In this document: positions 8,556 to 17,056 of the stretch, one piece after another
Layout: each line of letters opens with the position of its first letter
Numbering within the stretch: position 1 is the stretch's first letter
From: Bacteroidota bacterium
GTDB taxonomy: Bacteria > Bacteroidota > Ignavibacteria > Ignavibacteriales > Melioribacteraceae
Direction: 5' to 3'
DNA: 45,454 bases
NCBI GenBank assembly: GCA_018818165.1
Contig: JAHISP010000049.1
Coordinates: 1-45,454 of the forward strand
Program-made: the position numbers and the translations under genes
The notes under the pieces: generated by a model
The model's database searches: none
Told to the model about the DNA's origin: nothing
The model's input: only the letters and a program-made list of their open reading frames with translations

Positions 8556-9851
8556 ATGGGAATGACAATTACTGAAAAAATTCTTGCTAAATCAGCTGGA
8601 AAAGAATCAGTTAAACCTGGTGATAATATTTGGCTAAATGTAGATGTGTTAATGACTCACGATGTTTGCGGACCGCCTACGATTGGAATTTGGAAAAGTG
8701 AATTTGGTAAAGATGCAACCATTTGGGATAAAGATAAGTTGGTTATTTTTCCAGATCACTATATTTTTACAGCCAATAAACATGCAAATAGAAATGTTGA
8801 TATTCTAAGAAATTTTGCTGATGAGTATTCAATAGATAATTATTACGATGTGGGAACTTCGCGCTATAAGGGTGTTTGTCATATTGCCCTTGCTGAGGAA
8901 GGTTATAATATTCCTGGAACCGTTTTAATTGGCACAGATTCACACACTTGTACTTCAGGTGCGTTTGGAATGTTTTCTACTGGAGTTGGGAATACTGACG
9001 CTGCGTTTATTTTGGGTACTGGAAAAATATGGGAAAAAGTTCCAGAAACTATGAAATTTACTTTCACTGGAAAAATGCCAGAATACTTAACTGCAAAGGA
9101 TTTAATATTGCAAATACTCGGCGATATTACTACAGACGGTGCTACTTATCGTGCTATGGAGTTTGATGGTGAAGCTGTGTTTTCTCTTTCTATGAACGAA
9201 AGAATGACTCTTTGCAACATGGCTATTGAAGGCGGTGGAATGAATGGAATAATTCCAGTTGATGCAGTAACAGAAGATTATTTACAAGAAAGAACTAATA
9301 AAGCTTATGATAAATTTTACAGTGACGAAGATGCTGTTTATCATAGTAAATATGAATACAATGTCGAAAACCTTGTTCCATTAGTAGCTAAGCCACATAG
9401 TCCTGACAACAAAGCTGCAGTTAGAGAAGTTGAAGGAACTCCTATTACAAAGGCATATATCGGTTCTTGTACTGGTGGAAAAATATCTGATTTTCAGTTT
9501 GCTGCAAAAATATTGTATGATAAAAAGGTTGCTGTAACTACTTTTATTGTTCCAGCAAGTACAGAAGTTGCAAAGCAATTGGAAACTGAGATGTATAAAG
9601 ATAAATCGTTAAAAGAAATCTTCGAATCAGCTGGTGCTGTAATTGCAAAATCATCTTGTGCTGCTTGTCTAGGTGGACCAGACGATACAATTGGAAGAAC
9701 TGTTGGAAACGATGTAACAATTTCAACAACCAATAGAAATTTTCCAGGTAGGATGGGAAGCAAACAAGCAGAAGTATATTTGGCTTCACCACTTACAGTT
9801 GCTGCTTCTGCAGTTAAAGGAGTTATAACAGACCCACGTGATTTAATGTAA
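8556..9851 (+). CDS. leuC: 3-isopropylmalate dehydratase large subunit
   Basis: Aconitase-family [4Fe-4S] subunit, 431 aa. This length belongs to the LeuC2/homoaconitase-like class (about 420 aa) rather than the longer enterobacterial LeuC. Visible signatures are GTDSHTCTSGAFGMFSTGVGN and three cluster cysteines: Cys305 in IGSCTGG, then Cys368 and Cys371 in CAACLGG. With LeuD it isomerises 2- to 3-isopropylmalate. By analogy with other citramalate-pathway organisms it probably also converts citramalate to 3-methylmalate. AAGGAG 7-8 nt upstream supports ATG 8556. Confidence 0.93.
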   Translation: MGMTITEKILAKSAGKESVKPGDNIWLNVDVLMTHDVCGPPTIGIWKSEFGKDATIWDKDKLVIFPDHYIFTANKHANRNVDILRNFADEYSIDNYYDVGTSRYKGVCHIALAEEGYNIPGTVLIGTDSHTCTSGAFGMFSTGVGNTDAAFILGTGKIWEKVPETMKFTFTGKMPEYLTAKDLILQILGDITTDGATYRAMEFDGEAVFSLSMNERMTLCNMAIEGGGMNGIIPVDAVTEDYLQERTNKAYDKFYSDEDAVYHSKYEYNVENLVPLVAKPHSPDNKAAVREVEGTPITKAYIGSCTGGKISDFQFAAKILYDKKVAVTTFIVPASTEVAKQLETEMYKDKSLKEIFESAGAVIAKSSCAACLGGPDDTIGRTVGNDVTISTTNRNFPGRMGSKQAEVYLASPLTVAASAVKGVITDPRDLM

Positions 9852-9875
9852 TTTAATAGAAAAAATGGATTTATA

Positions 9876-10436
9876 ATGGAAAATATAGTAATTGGAAAAG
9901 CATTTGTTTTGGGAAACAATATTGATACTGATCAAATAATTCCCGCAGAACATCTTGTTTATAGTATGGATGATGAAAACGAAGCAAAAATGTATGGTAA
10001 ATATGCTCTTTCGAGTGTTCCAAAAGAATATTCTGGATTACCGTTGGGAAATATACCATTTGTTGAAGAAGGGAAATATGAATCAGAATATCAAATTATT
10101 GTTGGAGGTTCAAATTTTGGCTGTGGCTCTTCGCGAGAACATGCTCCTTATGCACTTATGAAAGCTGGTGCTAAAGTAATTATTGCAGAATCTTATGCTC
10201 GAATTTTTTATCGTAATTCTGTTGATGGTGGCTTTGTTATTCCATACGAAATAAAAGAAAAACTGAATGAAAAAGTTAAAACTGGGGATGTATTAAAGAT
10301 TGATATTGAAAATAATATTTTAGTCAATAATTCAACTGGAGAAACTTTTAGTTTAAATCCACTTGGAGATGTATTGCCAATAGTTTCAGCAGGTGGACTT
10401 TTCAAGTATGCCCGAAAAAGTGGAATGATTGAATAA
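9876..10436 (+). CDS. leuD: 3-isopropylmalate dehydratase small subunit
   Basis: Swivelling-domain partner of LeuC, 186 aa, of the short LeuD2 type matching the LeuC class next to it. GNNIDTDQIIPAEHL near the N-terminus and NFGCGSSREHAPYALMKAG in the middle are the substrate-binding loops of the family. FYRNSVDGGF is equivalent to the usual FFRNxINxG segment. It starts 24 nt after leuC with GGA 7 nt upstream. It is followed by a 120-nt gap holding short tandem repeats before cimA. Confidence 0.93.
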   Translation: MENIVIGKAFVLGNNIDTDQIIPAEHLVYSMDDENEAKMYGKYALSSVPKEYSGLPLGNIPFVEEGKYESEYQIIVGGSNFGCGSSREHAPYALMKAGAKVIIAESYARIFYRNSVDGGFVIPYEIKEKLNEKVKTGDVLKIDIENNILVNNSTGETFSLNPLGDVLPIVSAGGLFKYARKSGMIE

Positions 10437-10466
10437 ATTATTGTTTTCAAAATAGAATTTAGAAAA

Positions 10467-10502
10467 AAGATTAGGAGTAAGATTAAGAGAAAGATTAAGA
10501 CA
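10467..10502 (+). repeat. Three 12-bp tandem repeats between leuD and cimA
   Basis: Three adjacent copies at 10467-10478, 10479-10490 and 10491-10502 share the core AAGATTA and differ mainly in the last five bases. The next 50 bases also look low-complexity and semi-repetitive (ATATCTAACATCTCAAATC). There is no ribosome site in front of cimA here, so this spacer may be a degenerate dispersed element inside the operon. Confidence 0.55.
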
Positions 10503-10556
10503 TAACAATTCGTAATTTCTTGTGTCTCATATCTAACATCTCAAATCTAAAATAAA

Positions 10557-12116
10557 ATGAAAAAATTAGAATTATTTGATACAACTTTAAGAGATGGTAC
10601 TCAAGGCGAAGGCGTTAATATTTCCATCCATGATAAATTAGAAATAACAAAAAGATTGGATGAATTTGGAATTAACATTATTGAAGGTGGTTGGCCAGGC
10701 AGTAATCCAAAAGATGAGGAGTATTTTGAAATAGTTCAAAACTTGAAACTTAAAAATTCCAAGATATGTGCGTTTGGCTCAACAGCCCGCTATCCCGATA
10801 GAATTGAAAGCGATAATAACTTACTCAAACTTGTGGCTTCAAATGCTCCAATTATAACAATATTTGGAAAAACTTGGCGTTTCCATTCAGAAAAAACACT
10901 TGGATTAACAGATGAACAAAATGAAGAGTTGATTTATAAATCTGTTAAATTCCTTGTAGAAAAAGGTCGTAGAGTTATTTTTGATGCCGAGCATTTTTAC
11001 GATGGTTATAAAGATGATGCAAATTTTGCTATTAAAATGTGTAAAGCAGCAGTAAAAGGTGGAGCAGATACAATTGTACTTTGTGATACAAACGGTGGTT
11101 CGCTTCCTCACGAAGTTTATGATATTACTGAAAATACGCTAAAACAAATCGAAATACCTATTGGAATTCACGCTCATAACGATGGCGGAGTTGCAGTTGC
11201 AAATTCAATTGCTGCGGTTCAAGCTGGTGCAACTCACGTTCAAGGCACAATGAATGGAGTAGGTGAGCGTTGTGGAAATGCTGACCTTTGTACAATAATT
11301 CCAAATCTAATTTTGAAAATGAAAAGGGAAACAGTCTTTGATTTGAATTTGACCAATTTAACTTCACTCTCTAATTTTGTTTACGAAATGATGAACGTTT
11401 CACCAAACACACGAGCGCCATTTGTTGGTAAATCTGCATTCGCTCATAAAGGTGGAATTCATGTTAGTTCGGTGTTAAAAGATAGCAGAATGTATGAGCA
11501 TCTTGAACCAAACGCGGTTGGAAATATTCAGCGAGTTATTGTTTCTGATTTATCAGGACAGAGTAATATTAGATATAAAGCTGCAAAACTTGGAATTGAA
11601 TTGCCAGAAGATCAGGAATTCAATAAAAAATTCGTTCATTTTCTAAAGGAACTTGAGTATAAAGGATTTCAGTTTGATGGCGCAGAAGCATCTTTTGAAC
11701 TTTTACTAAGAAACGAACTAAGTGAATTACCAACGTACTTTAATGTAACTTATGCAAAAGTTAATGTCATGTTTGATGACAAAGGATCAGAATATTCCGA
11801 AGCAGTGTTAAAGGTTGAAGTAAATGGTGAAGTTGAGCACACCGCAGCTGAGGGACATGGTCCAGTAAATGCACTTGATAAAGCATTACACAAGGCTTTA
11901 AGAAGATTTTATTCAGAATTGGATGATGTTCATTTGATTGATTACAAAGTGCGCGTGCTTGGTGAAGGCGATGGAACTGCAGCAAAAGTGCGTGTATTAA
12001 TTGAATCGGGAGACAAAAATAATACTTGGTCAACAGTTGGAGTTTCTGAAAATATTATTCAAGCATCATTACAAGCACTTACTGATAGTATCAACTATAG
12101 ATTATTTAAAAGCTAA
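10557..12116 (+). CDS. cimA: (R)-citramalate synthase
   Basis: 519 aa, homologous to LeuA but of the CimA family. The opening LELFDTTLRDGTQGEGVNIS and 'IIEGGWPGSNPKDEEYF' are hallmarks of this group. Metal-binding HAHND (His205, His207) and NGVGERCGNADL complete the barrel, and a C-terminal LeuA-type regulatory domain follows ('AAEGHGPVNALDKAL'). CimA joins pyruvate and acetyl-CoA to citramalate, the entry to 2-oxobutyrate and isoleucine without threonine. Its place behind leuBACD fits, since LeuCD and LeuB can finish the conversion. No Shine-Dalgarno precedes ATG 10557. A strong hairpin follows the stop. Confidence 0.92.
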   Translation: MKKLELFDTTLRDGTQGEGVNISIHDKLEITKRLDEFGINIIEGGWPGSNPKDEEYFEIVQNLKLKNSKICAFGSTARYPDRIESDNNLLKLVASNAPIITIFGKTWRFHSEKTLGLTDEQNEELIYKSVKFLVEKGRRVIFDAEHFYDGYKDDANFAIKMCKAAVKGGADTIVLCDTNGGSLPHEVYDITENTLKQIEIPIGIHAHNDGGVAVANSIAAVQAGATHVQGTMNGVGERCGNADLCTIIPNLILKMKRETVFDLNLTNLTSLSNFVYEMMNVSPNTRAPFVGKSAFAHKGGIHVSSVLKDSRMYEHLEPNAVGNIQRVIVSDLSGQSNIRYKAAKLGIELPEDQEFNKKFVHFLKELEYKGFQFDGAEASFELLLRNELSELPTYFNVTYAKVNVMFDDKGSEYSEAVLKVEVNGEVEHTAAEGHGPVNALDKALHKALRRFYSELDDVHLIDYKVRVLGEGDGTAAKVRVLIESGDKNNTWSTVGVSENIIQASLQALTDSINYRLFKS

Positions 12117-12124
12117 AATCAACA

Positions 12125-12172
12125 AAACGCTAATTTATTCCAGCATATTTTTACTGGAATAAATTAGCGTTT
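12125..12172 (+). terminator. Hairpin ending the ilv-leu-cimA operon
   Basis: A perfect 19-bp inverted repeat (12125-12143 with 12154-12172, core CGCTAATTTATTCCAG) around a 10-nt loop begins 9 nt after the cimA stop. The stem ends in TTT but no long U-run follows, so it may act as a weak intrinsic terminator or an RNA 3'-end stabiliser. Confidence 0.7.
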
Positions 12173-12239
12173 ACAATTCGAATTATTTGATATTTGCTAA
12201 TCATTTCAATAATATTATTTTTATCAAAATGAGCTTTGA

Positions 12240-12833
12240 ATGAAAATAAATATCGCAAAAATAATTTTAGTCGTTAGCATTATAATTATTTCCGCATGTA
12301 GTGAAGTTGAAAAAGATAATACTGAAGACTTAAATGTTATAATATCATTAAATGACAAAATTATTGTTGATGACGATTTAAGCATATCATATCAAGTTCC
12401 TCAAAACTGGGATGAAATGCCAGCCTCACTATCGGATAAATTAGTTGCAAGAATCAATAAAAAAGGTGAAGATGAGTTTATCGTATATTCTCCCAAAACT
12501 TTTTATTATGCAAACTCATTAAACGCTTTATTACGAATTGGTAAAATTATACATAAAGATAGCATCTCAAATGATTCACTATCAATTGAAAAATATTCTG
12601 CTCTTTTTCAAAAATTCAATAATGAATTGCAAATTGAAACTTCAAATATTAGGGTAAGCAATTTTTCAATTTTGCAAATGAAAATAGTTAGAAACAATTT
12701 AATGTCATTTAAGTATTTATTTGAAAATCATAACAGAGAGATTATTCAATTTGACTTTTCAATTAATGAAGAAAACTATTTGGAAGTTTATCCTAGTATA
12801 ATTGCTTCCATTAATTCAATTAAGATACTTTAA
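12240..12833 (+). CDS. Uncharacterised lipoprotein
   Basis: 197 aa with a type II signal peptide (residues 1-20, IILVVSIIIISAC, lipobox Cys20) and no other membrane segment. The mature part starts acidic and has a pattern like PsbP/DcrB-type small lipoproteins: 'LSISYQVPQNWDEMP' near the start and a final 'QFDFSINEENYLEVYPSIIASINSIKIL'. That resemblance is an inference from hydrophobic spacing, not a firm assignment. It stands alone between the ilv-leu terminator and pdxJ. Start ATG 12240 has GAG 7 nt upstream. Confidence 0.7.
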   Translation: MKINIAKIILVVSIIIISACSEVEKDNTEDLNVIISLNDKIIVDDDLSISYQVPQNWDEMPASLSDKLVARINKKGEDEFIVYSPKTFYYANSLNALLRIGKIIHKDSISNDSLSIEKYSALFQKFNNELQIETSNIRVSNFSILQMKIVRNNLMSFKYLFENHNREIIQFDFSINEENYLEVYPSIIASINSIKIL

Positions 12834-12960
12834 AACTTCCTAAAAAATTATTTGGTATATGTAATCTGAAAATCATTTATACTTTAAATAAATAGGGACA
12901 AGCATTTTCGCTCACATTATCTTAAATTTAATCTATAAAAAAAAATATTTTGAGGATATA

Positions 12961-13671
12961 ATGAAATTTACATTAAACGTTGACCATGTTGCTACATTAC
13001 GAAATGCAAGGGGAGAAATGCAACCTGACCCTGTAACTTTTGCGCTAATGGCGGAGCAATTTGGCGTGGACGGAATTGTAGTTCATTTGCGTGAAGATAG
13101 ACGACACGTAAACGAACGTGACGTTCGTCTTCTTCGTGAATTAATTACTACAAAACTTGATCTTGAAATGGCTGCAGTTGATGAAATAATTGAGATTGCT
13201 TGTGATATCCAACCAGAAATGGCTACTTTAGTTCCTGAAAAGAGGCAGGAATTAACAACAGAAGGTGGATTAAACGTAATTGACGACATTGAAAAATTAA
13301 GAAATGCTATAGATAGACTTCATGAGAAGGATATTCTTGTATCACTTTTTGTAGAACCTGATATTGAGCAAATTGATGCTGCTTATGGAATTAATGCTGA
13401 TATGATTGAAATCCACACCGGAAATTATGCCAATGCTGAAACTGAAGTTGATATGTTTATTGAATTGGATAGAGTTAAACTTGCTGTTGAACATGCCAAA
13501 AAACTTGGACTTACTGTTAATGCAGGACACGGATTAAATTATAATAATATTACAGAGTTCCTTGAAGTTGAGGGAATTGATGAAGTAAGTATTGGGCAAG
13601 CGGTTATTGCTCGTTCTATTTTTGTAGGATTAGAAAAAGCAATTTCTGAGATGAGAAATTTGATTAAATAA
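12961..13671 (+). CDS. pdxJ: Pyridoxine 5'-phosphate synthase
   Basis: Condenses 1-deoxyxylulose 5-phosphate with 3-amino-2-oxopropyl phosphate in the DXP-dependent vitamin B6 route. It is 236 aa, normal for PdxJ. The N-terminus LNVDHVATLRNARG, then 'VHLREDRRHVNERDVRLL', 'VPEKRQELTTEGGLNV' and the C-terminal 'VNAGHGLNYNN' are conserved active-site and phosphate-binding segments. GAGG is 5 nt upstream of ATG 12961. Monocistronic in this window. Confidence 0.96.
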   Translation: MKFTLNVDHVATLRNARGEMQPDPVTFALMAEQFGVDGIVVHLREDRRHVNERDVRLLRELITTKLDLEMAAVDEIIEIACDIQPEMATLVPEKRQELTTEGGLNVIDDIEKLRNAIDRLHEKDILVSLFVEPDIEQIDAAYGINADMIEIHTGNYANAETEVDMFIELDRVKLAVEHAKKLGLTVNAGHGLNYNNITEFLEVEGIDEVSIGQAVIARSIFVGLEKAISEMRNLIK

Positions 13672-13692
13672 AATCATTTATTTTTTGATTTT
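13670..13692 (+). terminator. Weak hairpin between pdxJ and the convergent STAS gene
   Basis: AAAATCA (13670-13676) pairs with TGATTTT (13686-13692) around a T-rich loop, overlapping the pdxJ stop. It lies between convergent genes and could serve both directions, but it is short and purely AT-rich apart from one pair. Confidence 0.3.
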
Positions 13693-13759
13693 AATAAGTA
13701 ATTGAAATGTTATATTTTTGATGCGAAATTGGAATTAGGAAGAATTATGTGTGTAAATT

Positions 13760-14125
13760 TTAAGAGTTTAACCATTTAATTGCGTCCTTAAAACTGGCTA
13801 CATATTTTATTTCTCGCATCTTAAATATTTTATCCATTTTACTAAAATTAAGCAGATTTGTTTTTGATTGACCAATTATTCTTACAACTTTTCCTACCTT
13901 AACTTTTTGCTTTATGGAAAGATTTACCTTATTCAATATTGCTATTTGTTCCAGAGATTCTGATACATATTCAGAAAGATCTGTAATAATTGAAAAATTC
14001 TCTTTCAACTGCACGACCAATGGTCCAACGCTTGCAATACTATTGGCTATATCTTCTTTTGTCATACCAGAAGTAATAAATACTAAAAGGAGATTATTTT
14101 CTATATCAATTTTACATTCAATCAT
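13760..14125 (-). CDS. STAS-like (SpoIIAA/anti-sigma antagonist type) protein
   Basis: 121 aa, no signal peptide or membrane segment. The beginning IECKIDIENNLLLVFITSGMTKEDIANS and 'FSIITDLSEYV' followed by 'VRIIGQSKTNLLNF' resemble the beta-strand/helix order of SpoIIAA-like STAS domains. I see no conserved phosphorylatable Ser in the usual position, and no anti-sigma kinase or phosphatase gene nearby. Function is unknown. It is transcribed toward pdxJ and diverges from pabBC. Confidence 0.6.
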   Translation of the reverse strand: MIECKIDIENNLLLVFITSGMTKEDIANSIASVGPLVVQLKENFSIITDLSEYVSESLEQIAILNKVNLSIKQKVKVGKVVRIIGQSKTNLLNFSKMDKIFKMREIKYVASFKDAIKWLNS

Positions 14126-14361
14126 TCTACATCTTGATTTTATATAATTTATATTATCGTTTTAAATGAAAAAAAGTTGATTTTATTTCTTAAATAATGG
14201 TATAGAATTAATAAAATAATTTATTCATTTCAAAAGTTAATACATGATTATAAAAATTGAATAATTTGCATAATCCACATGATTAAAACGATTAAAATCT
14301 TACAAATAATGATGTATTATTGTTAAATTTGCGTTTCAGTTAATTTTATAAGAATTATTGC

Positions 14362-16224
14362 TTGATAACAGATATAGTTAAAATATTAGAATTTGTAACC
14401 TCAAACGAAGAATCCGCATTTTTTTATACTCCCTTAATTAATGGCAATGAAACAAGCTACTTGTTCAAAAAATCCACAGAATCAGTTATTTGTAAAAATT
14501 TGAATGACATAAATAAGTCGCTAAAATTAATTGATGAATTATCAAAAAAATATGATTTTGCTTACGGCTCAATTCCTTATGAAACTGGATATTTTTTTGA
14601 AGAAAAATTGAAATCATTTATAACAAGTAAGGATAGTAAATTTATTACTTTTCATTTCTTTGATGACAATGAAGTGGAAATTATTTCTACAAAAAATATT
14701 GATTTTAGAAATGTCAATAAATTATTTAATGATACTAATTTTACTATCAATAATTTGGAATTAAATGAATCACAAACGGAATATGAAGCAAAAATTGAAA
14801 GAATTAAAGATTACATTTCCAAAGGTGACACCTATCAAGTTAATTATACATTAAAAGCTAAGTTTGATTATAGCGGTGAAATTATAAATTTCATTGCCCA
14901 ACTTTTATTCAAACAATCTGCTTCTTTTACATCAATCATAAATGAAAAGCACTATTTTATTATTTCAATTTCACCTGAACTATTTTTTAAAACTGAGGGA
15001 AATAAAATTATTTCCAAACCGATGAAGGGAACTATTAAACGAGGCGTGAATTTTGAAATTGATTCTGTCCAAAGTATGAATCTTAGAAATAGTGAAAAGG
15101 ATAAAGCTGAAAACATAATGATTGTTGATTTACTTCGTAATGATTTTGGAAAACTTTGTAATTATAATTCTGTAAAAGCTGAACCAATATTTGAGATTGA
15201 AAAATACGAGACTTTATATCAAATGACTTCTACTGTTAGTGGCGAGTTGAAATATAAATCATTTTCTGAGATAATTACAAACCTTTTCCCATGTGGTTCA
15301 ATTACTGGTGCTCCTAAAATTAGGACGATGGAAATAATACATGAGCTGGAAAAAGAAAAACGGGGTGTATATACTGGAACCATCGGAATTATTAATAAAA
15401 ATGATTTCACATTTAATATTCCAATTAGGACAATTACATTGGGTAAGTTCACAAATAAAGGTGAAATTGGGCTTGGAAGTGGAGTTGTATGGGATAGTAA
15501 TCCACAAGCTGAATTTGAGGAAGTAAAACTTAAAAGCGAATTTTTAACAAATTCCACTAACTATTTTGAACTCTTTGAAACTATGCTGATTGAAAATGGA
15601 GAAATATTCTTATTAGAAAATCACATTAGTAGATTAAAAAAAGCAGCACAACATTTTCTCTTTTATCTTGATGAAGTTAATTTGCGCGAGCTGCTAAAAT
15701 TAATTGTTGTTGGATTAAATCAAAACCTTAAATTCAAACTAAAAATATCGCTTACTAAGTGGGGAGAATTAAAATATAATTTGGAGCAAATTGCTGAAAA
15801 TAAAAATTATGGAAGAATATTAATCTCTAAAAAAATAATTGATAGTAATAATATGTTCCAATATTTTAAAACAACTAACCGAGAATTGTACAATTCTGAA
15901 ATCAAGAAATGGCAAAAAGAAGGTTTTGACGATGTAATATTTCTGAACAAAAATGGTAACGTTGTTGAAGGTGCAATTACTAATATCATGATTTCACACA
16001 AAAATGGTTTTATCACACCACCAATTGAAGATGGTTTGCTAAACGGATGCTATCGTGAATATTTGCTTTCCAAAAAGAAAAATGTTACTGAAAAGAGTTT
16101 TGGAATTGATGAATTGTTAAATGCTGAAGAGGTTAAAATATTTAATTCTGTGAAAAAAGAGATTAAGATTCGGGAGATTATCTTTGATGGGAAAAGCACA
16201 GAAAAAAAATGGAATAGAACATAA
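14362..16224 (+). CDS. pabBC: Fused aminodeoxychorismate synthase component I / aminodeoxychorismate lyase
   Basis: 620 aa. The PabB part (about 1-390) shows DTYQVNYTLKAKF, KPMKGTIKRG (Lys222), ENIMIVDLLRNDFGKL and LFPCGSITGAPKIRTMEI (Cys311). It aminates chorismate to aminodeoxychorismate. The PabC part (about 395-620) is a fold-IV PLP lyase releasing p-aminobenzoate for folate: FELFETMLIENGEIFLLENH, the PLP Lys503 in YFKTTNREL, and 'EGAITNIMI'. No ATG fits; I use TTG 14362 because homology begins soon after it. The glutamine amidotransferase partner (PabA) is not in the window. Confidence 0.9.
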   Translation: MITDIVKILEFVTSNEESAFFYTPLINGNETSYLFKKSTESVICKNLNDINKSLKLIDELSKKYDFAYGSIPYETGYFFEEKLKSFITSKDSKFITFHFFDDNEVEIISTKNIDFRNVNKLFNDTNFTINNLELNESQTEYEAKIERIKDYISKGDTYQVNYTLKAKFDYSGEIINFIAQLLFKQSASFTSIINEKHYFIISISPELFFKTEGNKIISKPMKGTIKRGVNFEIDSVQSMNLRNSEKDKAENIMIVDLLRNDFGKLCNYNSVKAEPIFEIEKYETLYQMTSTVSGELKYKSFSEIITNLFPCGSITGAPKIRTMEIIHELEKEKRGVYTGTIGIINKNDFTFNIPIRTITLGKFTNKGEIGLGSGVVWDSNPQAEFEEVKLKSEFLTNSTNYFELFETMLIENGEIFLLENHISRLKKAAQHFLFYLDEVNLRELLKLIVVGLNQNLKFKLKISLTKWGELKYNLEQIAENKNYGRILISKKIIDSNNMFQYFKTTNRELYNSEIKKWQKEGFDDVIFLNKNGNVVEGAITNIMISHKNGFITPPIEDGLLNGCYREYLLSKKKNVTEKSFGIDELLNAEEVKIFNSVKKEIKIREIIFDGKSTEKKWNRT

Positions 16225-16313
16225 TAGAAGAATAAATAACATCCAAAAGTTGGATAATAAAATTCAACTGGTTAAAAATTAGCATAAGGAAGATTCGATA
16301 AATACTTTGCTTT

Positions 16314-16435
16314 TGTCATTGCGCCCGATTCATAGGGAGAAGCAATCTTTTGATTATAACCCAATATCTAAAGATTGCTTCGTGGAGTATATACACTGAA
16401 CGAAGTGAATATGCTCGCAAAGGCAGTTATGAAAT
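16314..16435. repeat. Degenerate REP-like palindromic repeat
   Basis: GAAGCAATCTTT (16339-16350) is matched by AAAGATTGCTTC (16370-16381), a perfect 12-bp inverted repeat. It is flanked by an outer GTCATTGCG at the left and an eroded CTCGCAA arm at the right. The sequence closely resembles the widespread 'TCATTGCGAGCGAAGCAATCT' type of intergenic palindrome. The outer arms have diverged, which suggests an old copy. Confidence 0.65.
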
Positions 16436-16502
16436 AATAGAATTTTTATCAACTCTAAGTTATTATAAATGAATATGTTAGACTATGTTTTTCATGATGA
16501 CC

Positions 16503-16528
16503 GTCATTAGAAATTATTTCTAAATGAC
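16503..16528. repeat. Short near-perfect palindrome
   Basis: GTCATTAGAAAT followed by ATTTCTAAATGAC gives a 12-bp stem with one bulged base and a minimal loop. The next 90 bases (TTCTGACCTTCC..., GAGAAATCTTTC..., GCGTGACAAG) look like remnants of the same class of dispersed repeat as the element just upstream. Confidence 0.45.
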
Positions 16529-16857
16529 AGATTTGTGTTTATTGTTCTGACCTTCCTTCAGCAGACAGACTACTTGGAGAGAAATCTTTCATAATTCAAT
16601 TCTGCTTTGCGTGACAAGCCAACAGAAATGGTTCAAAATAACAGATCCAATATTTTACTGAAACTCCAATATCTTTGAAATAATATTATTTAATGTGAAG
16701 TCAAAACACTTCACTTAATTGAATCAATTTGATAATATATCAAATTTATGCACTTTAGATAAATTATATTCAAATAATAATAGCTGAAAAATTAGCAAAT
16801 TAGACAAAAAAAGAAGATTTCCCTTAAAAGTACAATCGCTTTTTTTGTTTTATCATT

Positions 16858-16872
16858 TGGCATATTACTTGT
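16858..16872 (+). promoter_or_regulatory. Sigma-54-like promoter sequence before a small ORF
   Basis: TGGCAT (16858-16863), 5 nt, then TTGT (16869-16872) fits the -24/-12 layout TGGCAC-N5-TTGC except for T at the -24 end and T for C at -12. It lies 28 nt before ATG 16901. About one such match is expected by chance in a window this size, so it is only suggestive; a similar site occurs at 27836-27851. Confidence 0.3.
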
Positions 16873-16900
16873 GGTATTTTAGCTAAATAATGAGACCACA

Positions 16901-17056
16901 ATGAAACAAGTAACATTTAAATATTTTATGAACTTACAAGCACGCTTCTTAAATTTTAAGGCTTACCAACTTAAAGTTTCTGAGCTGGAAGTAGCTTCAA
17001 TTTTTGCAGAGTATTTAAGAAGCAAAATTGAGCAAAAATATACCATAATATTTTAA
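16901..17056 (+). CDS. Possible small protein, 51 aa, unknown
   Basis: ATG 16901 to TAA 17054-17056. The product begins MKQVTFKYFMNLQARF, is basic in its first half and has a likely amphipathic helix (about residues 24-44, VSELEVASIFAEYLRSK) ending in KYTIIF. There is no ribosome site apart from weak AGACCACA, no homologue that I recognise, and the surrounding DNA looks degenerate. It could be chance, a gene remnant, or a short regulated protein, given the sigma-54-like site upstream. Confidence 0.25.
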   Translation: MKQVTFKYFMNLQARFLNFKAYQLKVSELEVASIFAEYLRSKIEQKYTIIF

